The translations under genes and the position numbers were made by a program. The notes beneath the pieces are model-generated. The model saw only the letters and a list, made by a program, of their open reading frames with translations, made no database searches and had not been told where the DNA came from. A DNA stretch of 16,642 nucleotides from CAYGDT01 sp964348745 (GTDB lineage Bacteria; Patescibacteriota; Gracilibacteria; Peribacterales; Peribacteraceae), in contig CAYGDT010000026.1 in the NCBI GenBank assembly GCA_964348745.1, positions 1 through 16,642 on the forward strand, read 5' to 3'. Shown here in pieces: positions 1 to 5,645 of this stretch (within the stretch, counting starts at the first letter, position 1; every line of letters starts with the position of its first letter).

Positions 1-15
1 CCGGTGGCACGCGGA

Positions 16-32
16 CTCCGCCGAAGGCGGAG
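16..32. repeat. Short hairpin palindrome with GAA loop
   Basis: A 7-bp perfect stem (CTCCGCC / GGCGGAG) closes on a GAA triloop. It lies just beyond the stop codon of the minus-strand DUF1624 gene. There is no T-tract, so it is not a standard intrinsic terminator, but it could protect a 3' end. The same plan, a GC-rich stem on a GAA or AAA loop, recurs around 14768-14786 and 14828-14838, which suggests a dispersed palindromic repeat family. Confidence 0.6.
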
Positions 33-39
33 GAAACGG

Positions 40-705
40 TCACATGATTATGTTAAGAACAACGAGCAATATCGGTTGGTGCACCATATATATGAGCAAG
101 GCATGGCGACCGGGAAACGTGATAATTTTGGGTAAACGGGGGATGGATCGAACGTGCTTGCGTACGTATAAAAAATGTCCGATCCCCATACCAATCAACA
201 TGACACCGAACCAAGGAAGCAGAGGGTAGTAGTCCAGCGTGGTAAATGCGGGAGGTAGGAAGCCAAGCGGCAAGAGAAGTGCCGTGTCGACGACGTTGTC
301 TTGCATGGCGTTGCCGATGAGTACGATGACGATGCCTAGCGGAATAGTGATCTCTTTCAAGCGTTTGCAGTACATCAATAGCAGCATGCCGATTCCAATG
401 CAGTGCAGTATGCCGAAGCGAATATACGAGTTTGGATCGTAGATGTAGGTTGCGATTGTTATCAGAAGCGCGCACCCAAGTACGACCAGAGCGCGGCGCA
501 GCGGACGGGTGCTGAAATTTGCGCTGACGCCGGAGAGAAAAAGAAAGAGTGATCCGGTTATAATCCTGAGTGTTTCCCACGGCATGCTCCAGAGATCAAA
601 CTGCCAGTTATACAGCACCCGAAGATCGAAGGCCGTGTGGTAGACGATCATTAGGAGAATCGCAAGGGAGCGCAGGAGGTCAATTTCAGGAATACGTTGT
701 TGCAT
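40..705 (-). CDS. DUF1624 / heparan-alpha-glucosaminide N-acetyltransferase-like membrane protein
   Basis: This 221-aa polytopic membrane protein resembles the DUF1624 (COG3503, HGSNAT catalytic-like) acyltransferase family, whose members are thought to transfer acyl groups across the membrane to sugars or related acceptors. The family signature is visible at the N-terminus: R4, E7, D9 and R12 in RIPEIDLLRSLAI, then H23 at the end of the first helix. A central YYPLLPWFGVMLIG block (about 159-172) and a C-terminal MVHQP motif (about 207-211) are also present. About seven hydrophobic segments can be picked out. The length is typical of the short bacterial members. The ATG at 705 directly precedes the conserved block and has no Shine-Dalgarno sequence. 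The gene is co-oriented with the three-gene unit ending at 906, but a 200-bp gap with a long hairpin separates them, so it may be a separate unit. The acceptor substrate cannot be deduced. Confidence 0.85.
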   Translation of the reverse strand: MQQRIPEIDLLRSLAILLMIVYHTAFDLRVLYNWQFDLWSMPWETLRIITGSLFLFLSGVSANFSTRPLRRALVVLGCALLITIATYIYDPNSYIRFGILHCIGIGMLLLMYCKRLKEITIPLGIVIVLIGNAMQDNVVDTALLLPLGFLPPAFTTLDYYPLLPWFGVMLIGMGIGHFLYVRKHVRSIPRLPKIITFPGRHALLIYMVHQPILLVVLNIIM

Positions 706-741
706 GGCAGTAGTATCTTCTTTCTATGTATTGCTGTCTTC

Positions 742-776
742 CTGCTTTCTTTTTTCTACTACAAAAAAGAAAGCAG
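742..776. terminator. 14-bp A/T-rich hairpin in the gap between two minus-strand genes
   Basis: CTGCTTTCTTTTTT (742-755) pairs perfectly with AAAAAAGAAAGCAG (763-776) around a 7-nt loop. It lies in the 200-bp gap between the 144-aa membrane gene (ends 906) and the DUF1624 gene (starts 705). The stem itself carries the T-run, and there is no GC-rich stem followed by an external U-tract. It may terminate the upstream operon or act as a processing site. The rest of the gap (706-905) holds only short ORFs without family resemblance. Confidence 0.45.
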
Positions 777-905
777 CAAAGAAAAAGTCACCGCCGCCAA
801 TCGCCCCTCCACTGGCCGCAACACCCCCCGTGGCGGCGGGCTCCTCCAACTATTCATCACAAATCGCAATATTTCAGGAGAGATGGATCCTGCGACATGC
901 GTTTT

Positions 906-1340
906 TCATCTACCTTTCTTCGGCCACAGAAGAATCGTGCTGACGATCAGTAGCAACATGACAACAGCACGCAGCAGCGGCATGAATGGCGTTAGAAAAC
1001 TGAGACTGAGCGAGAGGCCAAGAAGAGACACAGGAATCAGCAGGCAAACAGGGCAAAGAAGGGTAATCACTCCGAGGCTGCCGGCGACGGCGGTCGCGCG
1101 CTTGGCGCCGATGGGACAGGTGCCGCTCTTCAGGCGCTCGGCAATGATGCCTGCGTTGAATGCGAGGAGGAGAATCAGGATCACCGTGTAGGTAATCTCC
1201 GCTGTCGTCGGATCCGTGCGAGGCAGGCGGGGGAGTAGGTTCCCGAAATATCCGAGTTCCCACGCGAAAAAGAGGCCGAGGACAATCGCGGAACCGGCTG
1301 CGGCATTCCGGAAACGCTTGCTGAGAAAGAGGGCATCCAT
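906..1340 (-). CDS. Four-helix membrane protein with CPVC motif, unknown function
   Basis: The 144-aa product has four predicted transmembrane helices, at about 13-34, 48-68, 82-104 and 122-139. Three cysteines sit in or near the membrane: C75 in a TCPIG segment, and C96 and C99 in a CPVC motif inside the third helix. I do not recognise the family. Intramembrane Cys pairs occur in small metal or thiol-redox membrane proteins such as mercury or copper transporters, so such a role is possible but only inferred. I chose the ATG at 1340, not the longer reading frame opening at 1499, because the longer one runs through the upstream gene. This ATG is 4 nt past that gene's TAA (1345-1347), which implies translational coupling. 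The Cys-rich partner upstream supports a shared metal or redox theme. Confidence 0.75.
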   Translation of the reverse strand: MDALFLSKRFRNAAAGSAIVLGLFFAWELGYFGNLLPRLPRTDPTTAEITYTVILILLLAFNAGIIAERLKSGTCPIGAKRATAVAGSLGVITLLCPVCLLIPVSLLGLSLSLSFLTPFMPLLRAVVMLLLIVSTILLWPKKGR

Positions 1341-1344
1341 ACGC

Positions 1345-1569
1345 TTACGATTGCGCTTTAGTATTGCACGCGGGGCAATGCTTGCAGTTTGCTGTGCGGC
1401 AGGCCGAGTCCTTAGCGCACTCGCCACTTGTACATGTATCGTTGTAGGGGCAGAAACCGCCGGCCGCAGCGATGCCGCCGGTTCTCTGCAGATACGCAAC
1501 GTAGAGAACGGTCATCGCTACGATTGCGAGCGAAACCGCGAGCCAAGGGGACTGTAAAATCTTTTGCAT
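1345..1569 (-). CDS. Small membrane-anchored cysteine-rich protein
   Basis: This 74-aa protein has one N-terminal hydrophobic helix (about 9-27) and a C-terminal half with seven cysteines (C40, C46, C51, C57, C62, C65, C68). The last three form a CxxCxxC cluster (NCKHCPAC). The layout is a single-span anchor carrying a compact Cys-rich head, which could bind a metal or cluster or be disulfide-bonded outside the cell. I recognise no named family. The start is firm: its ATG overlaps the TAA of the upstream phosphatase gene in the form TAATG, and its stop is 4 nt before the next ATG, so the three genes form one coupled unit. The protein has no visible link to the phosphatase beyond that coupling. 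Confidence 0.75.
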   Translation of the reverse strand: MQKILQSPWLAVSLAIVAMTVLYVAYLQRTGGIAAAGGFCPYNDTCTSGECAKDSACRTANCKHCPACNTKAQS

Positions 1570-2207
1570 TACTCTAATATTGTACCACGGTTTCCTCCTG
1601 TTTTATAGAGCCTTTTGAGCGCACGTAGCTCGCCTCGCTCGGGAAAGACAATATCAAGGTGATGTCTGCTCGGCAGCACCCCCTCCATCGCCGCCTGCAG
1701 AATGCTGATCGGATCGCCATGGGAAACAAGGAGCACGGCGCAGCCATCGTAGCGCTGTTCGCACTCGGCGACGCAGCGCGTCATGCGATCGAGAATTTCA
1801 TGCACACTTTCGACACCCTGCTCATGATGATCGGGATTCTGTAGATCTGCCTCCCACATCGCTTCGTAGTGTTGCCATGCATGATTCTTCAGTTCGAAGT
1901 CTCCAAGGAAACGCTCACGCAGATCATTGCAGAGCTTCAGATCAGTTGTCCCCAACGTTTCCGCTGCGATCTGCGCTGTTTGCGTTGTGCGCAGAAAAGG
2001 GGAATGCAAAATAATCGTGTTGTCCGGCAGATGCGACTTTTCCGCTGCAATGCGAACCTGCATGCGCCCATGTTTCGTCAACGGGAACGCAGTGCATCCG
2101 TTTTTCGGGTCTCCGACGGCAATATCCAGTACGTTACTTTCACTCTCTCCATGACGGAGGACGTAGTAGGTATTTCTGAGAGTTGTGAGCTGGTCCAGAT
2201 GATTCAT
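1569..2207 (-). CDS. Histidine phosphatase superfamily protein (phosphoglycerate-mutase-like)
   Basis: This 212-aa protein belongs to the histidine phosphatase (phosphoglycerate mutase-like) superfamily, cytoplasmic enzymes that act through a phosphohistidine. The catalytic LRHGESESN block is present (R18, H19), followed by R73 in SPFLRTTQTA, E98 in RERFLGDFE and H163 in VSHGDPISI. Together these make a complete active site. The substrate cannot be read from the sequence; members include broad-specificity phosphatases and cofactor-dependent mutases. The frame is open to 2255, but the extra 16 codons are translated from a heptamer repeat array (2219-2246), so I take the ATG at 2207. It has no Shine-Dalgarno sequence; the bases before it read ACAATACCACC. 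The gene leads the operon with the Cys-rich and four-helix membrane genes. Confidence 0.88.
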   Translation of the reverse strand: MNHLDQLTTLRNTYYVLRHGESESNVLDIAVGDPKNGCTAFPLTKHGRMQVRIAAEKSHLPDNTIILHSPFLRTTQTAQIAAETLGTTDLKLCNDLRERFLGDFELKNHAWQHYEAMWEADLQNPDHHEQGVESVHEILDRMTRCVAECEQRYDGCAVLLVSHGDPISILQAAMEGVLPSRHHLDIVFPERGELRALKRLYKTGGNRGTILE

Positions 2208-2218
2208 GGTGGTATTGT

Positions 2219-2246
2219 AATGAGCAATGACCAATGAGCAATGACC
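2219..2246. repeat. Heptamer tandem array A, upstream of the phosphatase gene
   Basis: Four 7-bp units alternate AATGAGC and AATGACC, giving two exact 14-bp copies. They are followed by an inverted partial unit (ATTGGTCA). The array lies 12 bp upstream of the phosphatase ATG, between that start and the rplL terminator. On the coding strand the units read as pyrimidine-rich GGTCATT/GCTCATT. Confidence 0.85.
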
Positions 2247-2260
2247 ATTGGTCAATAATC

Positions 2261-2302
2261 AAAAATGTCATGGTGAGCGTAGTCGAACCATGACATTTTT
2301 TT
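2261..2302 (-). terminator. Terminator hairpin of the rplJ-rplL operon
   Basis: A perfect 14-bp stem (2261-2274 with 2287-2300) encloses a 12-nt loop and has an A-run on one side and seven T on the other, so it can work in both directions. It begins 12 bp after the rplL stop codon. The apex TGGTGAGCGTAGTCGAACCA resembles a palindromic intergenic sequence found in many environmental bacterial genomes (TTCGACTACGCTCACCA on the other strand). A dispersed repeat may thus have been co-opted as a terminator. Confidence 0.85.
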
Positions 2303-2314
2303 ACAGTACTAAAT

Positions 2315-2731
2315 TTACTTGAGCGTCACTTTGGCGCCAGCCGCTTCGAGCTTTTTCTTCATTTCCTCGGCTTCGTCCTTCGGAACGCCTTCTTTGATCA
2401 CCTTCGGCGCTGCGTCGACTGCTGCCTTCGCTTCGCCAAGGCCGAGGCCCGTGATCTCACGGACTGCTTTGATCACTGCGATCTTCTGACCGCCGGCTTC
2501 CGTGAGTTCAATGTTGTAGCTGCTCTTTTCGTCTGCGGCGTCACCGCCTGCAGAGCCTCCCGCTGCCACCGCGACCGGTGCCGCTGCAGAGATGCCGTAC
2601 TCTTCTTCCATGAACTTCACGACATTGTTGAGCTGTACAACATTGAGTTTCTCAACAGCATCGATGACCGCCTGCTCTTCTTTACTGAGCGATCGGGTCT
2701 TCTTTGCGTCTGTTGTTGCGTCATCAGCCAT
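2315..2731 (-). CDS. rplL: Large ribosomal subunit protein bL12 (L7/L12)
   Basis: The ribosomal stalk protein L7/L12 recruits translation GTPases to the ribosome as dimers bound to L10. The 138-aa product has an N-terminal dimerisation helical region (about 16-48), a flexible Ala/Gly-rich hinge (SAAAPVAVAAGGSAGG, about 49-64), and the conserved C-terminal domain from about 70, with the GLGLGEAKAAVDAAPK block that contacts elongation factors. It is slightly longer than the usual 120-125 aa because of a charged N-terminal extension of about 15 residues. It follows rplJ by 27 bp in the same operon. No Shine-Dalgarno sequence precedes the ATG. The upstream bases on the coding strand are pyrimidine-rich and can be loosely cut into sevens, like the arrays elsewhere. 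The terminator at 2261-2302 closes the operon. Confidence 0.97.
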   Translation of the reverse strand: MADDATTDAKKTRSLSKEEQAVIDAVEKLNVVQLNNVVKFMEEEYGISAAAPVAVAAGGSAGGDAADEKSSYNIELTEAGGQKIAVIKAVREITGLGLGEAKAAVDAAPKVIKEGVPKDEAEEMKKKLEAAGAKVTLK

Positions 2732-2758
2732 GATGGAAAGGGGGAATGGGATAAAAAA

Positions 2759-3421
2759 TTAAGATGAGGGTTGATCGTTCTTCTCTTCCTCCACAGGAGA
2801 TGCAGAAGATGCAGAAGAGTCAGAGGATGCAGAAGATGGTGGTGTCTTTTCTTCCTGTATTGCTTCGGTTGCTTCTATTGCAGTTTGAGTTTTCGTTTCA
2901 TCAGGAACGTTCTTCTTTTCTTCAGTCGGCGCCTCTTTCTTGTCCGCGATCTGCTTGAGGCCATAGGCGAAGCTTCCGAGTGGCGAAGCGCATATGCCGA
3001 TAAATTTTGAAAGCAATTCCAAGCGGCTTGGAATCATGGCGAGTTCAACCGCTTCTTCTTTCGAGAGCAGTTTTCCTTCGAACACGCCGCCGACCAGTGC
3101 GACTTGAGACTGAGTTTTGCCAAACGTAAAGGCGATACGCCCGCCCGAGAGGGGATCATCGAAGCTGAAGATACAGGCAATCGGACCTTCGAGCTTTGTG
3201 CTATCGAGTTCGGGATACCCCGCTTCCTTGAAAGCGATTTCCATCAGGGTTTTCTTGGCGACTTTCATCTCTGCTTTTCCTTCGCGCAGCTTCTTACGGA
3301 GCTGTGACACAGAGCCGACCGTCAGGCCGATGTACTGCGCAAACATCACAGATTGCGCTTTTTTGAGTTGCTGCGTAAGTTCCTGCAGCTGTGCCGTTTT
3401 CTGATCCTTGGTAAGTGCCAT
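2759..3421 (-). CDS. rplJ: Large ribosomal subunit protein uL10 with Ser/Glu-rich C-terminal tail
   Basis: L10 anchors L7/L12 dimers to 23S rRNA and autoregulates its own operon in many bacteria. The 220-aa product shows the expected N-terminal globular domain (MALTKDQKTAQLQEL, then SVMFAQYIGLTVGSVSQLRKKLRE) and the helical segment that binds L12 (about 120-160). After about residue 163 it carries a low-complexity tail of nearly 60 residues, rich in Glu, Thr and Ser (SSASSDSSASSASPVEEE near the end). Family members usually end near 165-175 aa. The tail DNA contains short GCAGAAGAT-type direct repeats (about 2800-2840) and may have grown by slippage. The frame is open to 3550, but the conserved N-terminus starts at the ATG at 3421. 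No Shine-Dalgarno sequence is present. The 5' leader carries the attenuator described separately. Confidence 0.96.
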   Translation of the reverse strand: MALTKDQKTAQLQELTQQLKKAQSVMFAQYIGLTVGSVSQLRKKLREGKAEMKVAKKTLMEIAFKEAGYPELDSTKLEGPIACIFSFDDPLSGGRIAFTFGKTQSQVALVGGVFEGKLLSKEEAVELAMIPSRLELLSKFIGICASPLGSFAYGLKQIADKKEAPTEEKKNVPDETKTQTAIEATEAIQEEKTPPSSASSDSSASSASPVEEEKNDQPSS

Positions 3422-3439
3422 GAACGAAAGTGGATAATG

Positions 3440-3459
3440 CCTGCCTGCCGGCAGGCAGG
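3440..3459. repeat. 20-bp perfect palindrome in the rplJ 5' leader
   Basis: CCTGCCTGCCGGCAGGCAGG is its own reverse complement. It lies 18 bp upstream of the rplJ ATG and splits an otherwise TGGATA-rich repeat region (copies at 3427-3439 and 3461-3473 flank it). In the mRNA it could fold close to the start codon. It looks like an inserted dispersed palindrome. Confidence 0.8.
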
Positions 3460-3463
3460 GAAA

Positions 3464-3491
3464 GTGGATAGTGAATAAATGGATAATGGAG
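3464..3491. repeat. Heptamer tandem array B in the rplJ leader
   Basis: TGGAT-like cores start at 3465, 3472, 3480 and 3487, so their spacings are 7, 8 and 7 bp. A further copy lies at 3431 beyond the palindrome. Units are degenerate (for example GTGGATA, GTGAATA, AATGGAT). On the coding strand the array reads as TTATCCA-like pyrimidine-rich units, similar to those before secF. Confidence 0.65.
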
Positions 3492-3504
3492 AACGGCTGC
3501 TTAC

Positions 3505-3538
3505 AAAAATCGCCGGTCTCCGACCGGGAGACCAGCGA
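3505..3538 (-). terminator. Attenuator terminator in the rplJ leader
   Basis: On the minus strand a 12-bp stem (3538-3527 pairing with 3521-3510, one G-U pair) closes a 5-nt loop and is followed directly by five T. It stands about 80 nt before the rplJ start codon. This is a textbook intrinsic terminator placed inside a 5' leader, so it should attenuate rplJ-rplL transcription. The base of its 5' arm (3536-3538) is shared with the competing antiterminator stem. Confidence 0.8.
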
Positions 3539-3639
3539 GGTACACGACACGACTCAGCAAGCCGGGGCCGACTGAACGATGCTGTATACCTCGGAGGGTC
3601 TTATTTGGGGCCATCAGCCTTGCGCCCTCGGTCTTCGGT
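3536..3639 (-). promoter_or_regulatory. L10 leader: L10-binding domain plus antiterminator
   Basis: Read on the minus strand, 3639-3588 opens with CCGAAGACC and closes with CCTCCGAGGT, the arrangement typical of the Rfam L10 leader. GAGGG pairs with CCCTC, and an outer ACC pairs with GGT across a kink-turn-like internal loop. The closing CGAGGTATAC (3593-3584) can instead pair over 10 bp, with one wobble, with GTGTACCTCG (3545-3536). That second stem takes bases from both the L10-binding fold and the terminator. The inferred logic follows the B. subtilis rplJ attenuator: free L10(L12) stabilises the first fold, frees the terminator and shuts the operon down; without L10 the antiterminator forms. 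Confidence 0.8.
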
Positions 3640-3648
3640 CGAAGGCAA

Positions 3649-3676
3649 ATCTTAAAGCAAAATTCTCTTTTGGCAA
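3649..3676 (-). promoter_or_regulatory. Promoter of rplJ-rplL
   Basis: On the minus strand a TTGCCA -35 box (3676-3671) and a TAAGAT -10 box (3654-3649) are separated by 16 bp. The predicted transcription start falls near 3641-3643, exactly at the 5' edge of the L10-binding fold, which supports both assignments. Assigned by consensus only. Confidence 0.6.
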
Positions 3677-3726
3677 GATAATAGTCTGGTTTTTCAAACA
3701 CGATATGTTGTGTTTACTTAACAGTG

Positions 3727-3732
3727 TATACT
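3727..3732 (+). promoter_or_regulatory. Possible -10 box of the rel gene, implying a nearly leaderless mRNA
   Basis: TATACT lies 10 bp before the rel ATG at 3743 and is the best -10-like hexamer on the plus strand here. No good -35 box stands at 16-18 bp. If used, transcription would start about 4 nt before the ATG. The bases before the ATG (CTCCTTCTCCAC) contain no Shine-Dalgarno sequence. Confidence 0.25.
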
Positions 3733-3742
3733 CCTTCTCCAC

Positions 3743-5638
3743 ATGGCAGACACTTTCAGCGCAGAATCGGCTCCTGTGCTTAGTCGCCTCTCCCAGTCGG
3801 GAGGAGCAACGTACGATACCCGGCGCATCGCCGAGGCGTATGCATTCGTGCGTGAATCCTACGGCGACATGCTGCACTGGACCGGCGAAACCGTATTGCA
3901 ACACGTGCTCGGGATTCTCGAGGAGCTTCGCCCATATGAACCCGATGAAGACACGGTTATAGCGTGTTTGCTGCACCACGTGCTGGAACTCAAGATTTTG
4001 ACGCTTTCTGAAATCGAAGAACAGTTTGGCGCTAAGGTTCGCACGCTCGTTTCCGGTATCCATTTACTAGGGCACATCACCTTGCGGGGGAGACGTCACT
4101 CGATTGAGGATCTGCGGATCATGCTCCTCTCGGTATCAGACGATATTCGCGTACTGTTCGTCGCACTGTGCGATCGCGCCCACTGTCTGCAGTTTGCAGA
4201 TCGTCTGGATCCTCCGCGTGCGCGCGAACTTTGCCAGGATGTTCTTCAGTTGTTTGCGCCGGTCTCCGCAAGACTCGGAATGTATTCGCTCAAGCATGTG
4301 CTCGAAGGCCGCGCATTTCCGGTGGTGTATCCCAGTGATTCTCAACGTATCGCAGAACAACTCACACGCGTGCACCTAGAGTATCCGCGGTATCTGGAGC
4401 GCGCGGAAGCAGGACTGAAAACATTCTTGCAGGAGCAGGGGATAACCGCGCAGGTAGACGCGCGAGAGAAGCATGCATTCAGCATCTTTCAGAAAATGAT
4501 GCATAAATCCCTCACGCATGTCGAGGCCATACATGACTTGTTCGCTCTCCGAGTGATCGTTGATTCCGAAGACGATTGCTATCGCGTTCTCGGGCTTCTT
4601 CACCGCTTCGGCCGTCCTATCACCAATCGTTTTAAAGACTATATCGCCTTCCCGAAACCAAACGGGTACCAGAGCTTGCACACCACGCTCGCGGGGTTTG
4701 CCGGTCTTCCGGAGTCGTGTTACATGGAAGTGCAGATTCGCACCGAGCGGATGCACCGCGAAGCCAAGTACGGTGTTGCGGCACACTGGAGCTACAAAGA
4801 AGCCGGAGCCACCCAACGTGCCATGGAAAAAGTGCAGCTGCATTCCATGCTCGCAAGCCAGCAGCCGGTCGATAATGACGCGGGGGACTCCACGCTTGCC
4901 GATCATATATTCGTTCTTACCCCGCACGGCGATATCGTCGAATTACCGGAAGGAGCAACGCCGCTGGACTTTGCGTTCTATGTTCACACGGATCTCGGTC
5001 TCTCCTTCCGCAGTGCGCGAGTGAACGGTTCTATTGTTCCGCTGGATTACAGTTTAGAGAACGGCGATGTTGTCGAAATTGTCAAACATGCAACGCCGCA
5101 ACCGGCTACCGGTTGGATGCACATGCTCAAAATGGCCAGCAGTCGCAGCAAACTTCGTCGCTATCTCTACGCGCAGGATCGTCCGCATCTTGTCTCGCTC
5201 GGAAGAGATCTGGTCAACGAAGAGTTGCGTAAGCAGAGTGCACCGCCACTCACCACGGATCTTTCGATCCTGCGCATATGCGAAGGGCGACAGCTGAACA
5301 AGGAGCAACGCGAAGACATGCTGATGAAGATCGGGCAGGGTTCCGAGCGTGCCTCATCGTTGCTGCCGCGTTTGAATCTTGTGCATCCGGCGAGCGCTCC
5401 CGAACTCAAGCACGGCAAAATAGGCACGGTACTGCAGCGCGGAAATACATTGATCGCCGTGGAGGGTAACCTGTCGATGCCCCTGAAGTACGCCAAATGC
5501 TGCAAACCCGAATTGTTACCGCATGGAGAGATCGTCGGCAATATTAATCGCAACGGTGAAGTGATGATCCACCGTTCTCCGTGTCGTTTCTTTCGGAATA
5601 CGAATCCCGGGAGACGGATTGGGGTGTGGTGGAAGTAA
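3743..5638 (+). CDS. rel: RelA/SpoT-family (p)ppGpp synthetase with degenerate hydrolase domain
   Basis: This long RSH protein makes the stringent-response alarmone (p)ppGpp from ATP and GDP/GTP. Order over 631 aa: HD-hydrolase-like region (about 45-150), synthetase (about 240-355), TGS (about 388-448), helical linker, then a Cys-type zinc-finger domain (C586, C587, H610, C614). The synthetase looks intact: D265 in HDLFALRVIV, RFKDYIAFPKPNGYQSLHTT (296-315), E329 in EVQIRT and GVAAHWSYKE. The hydrolase region looks dead: the usual LLHDVVEDT is LLHHVLELK (76-84), losing the HD aspartate and the catalytic ED pair, and the Asn after the DR motif is replaced (CDRAHCLQF). RFKD is the signature of bifunctional Rel enzymes, not of synthetase-only RelA (EFDD). 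The protein ends about 17 residues after the zinc finger, so the usual C-terminal ACT/RRM domain is missing (about 100 residues). It converges with tig, leaving 7 bp between stops. Confidence 0.93.
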   Translation: MADTFSAESAPVLSRLSQSGGATYDTRRIAEAYAFVRESYGDMLHWTGETVLQHVLGILEELRPYEPDEDTVIACLLHHVLELKILTLSEIEEQFGAKVRTLVSGIHLLGHITLRGRRHSIEDLRIMLLSVSDDIRVLFVALCDRAHCLQFADRLDPPRARELCQDVLQLFAPVSARLGMYSLKHVLEGRAFPVVYPSDSQRIAEQLTRVHLEYPRYLERAEAGLKTFLQEQGITAQVDAREKHAFSIFQKMMHKSLTHVEAIHDLFALRVIVDSEDDCYRVLGLLHRFGRPITNRFKDYIAFPKPNGYQSLHTTLAGFAGLPESCYMEVQIRTERMHREAKYGVAAHWSYKEAGATQRAMEKVQLHSMLASQQPVDNDAGDSTLADHIFVLTPHGDIVELPEGATPLDFAFYVHTDLGLSFRSARVNGSIVPLDYSLENGDVVEIVKHATPQPATGWMHMLKMASSRSKLRRYLYAQDRPHLVSLGRDLVNEELRKQSAPPLTTDLSILRICEGRQLNKEQREDMLMKIGQGSERASSLLPRLNLVHPASAPELKHGKIGTVLQRGNTLIAVEGNLSMPLKYAKCCKPELLPHGEIVGNINRNGEVMIHRSPCRFFRNTNPGRRIGVWWK

Positions 5639-5645
5639 TGAGTTG

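Noticed and set aside
724..849. Minus-strand 41-aa frame with a TTG start (Gly/Ala-rich, then FFFAAFFFVV)
   Set aside because: No start signal, low-complexity content and no recognisable family; it crosses the hairpin at 742-776.
697..1191. Plus-strand ORFs (697-1191, 704-943, 726-953) with Lys- and Pro-rich stretches
   Set aside because: They overlap the 3' end of the minus-strand membrane gene, lack family resemblance and owe their composition to the A/T hairpin and a G/C-rich stretch.
1341..1499. N-terminal extension of the 144-aa membrane protein up to 1499
   Set aside because: The extra 53 residues are the other frame of the Cys-rich gene; the ATG at 1340, right after that gene's stop, is the natural start.
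2208..2255. Sixteen extra N-terminal codons on the phosphatase
   Set aside because: They are translated from heptamer array A and precede the family's usual N-terminus.
3422..3550. 43-residue N-terminal extension of L10
   Set aside because: It would be translated from the leader, terminator and repeats; L10 homology begins at the ATG at 3421.
3501..3701. Minus-strand 66-aa ORF over the rplJ leader
   Set aside because: The region is explained as promoter and attenuator structure; the peptide has no family features.
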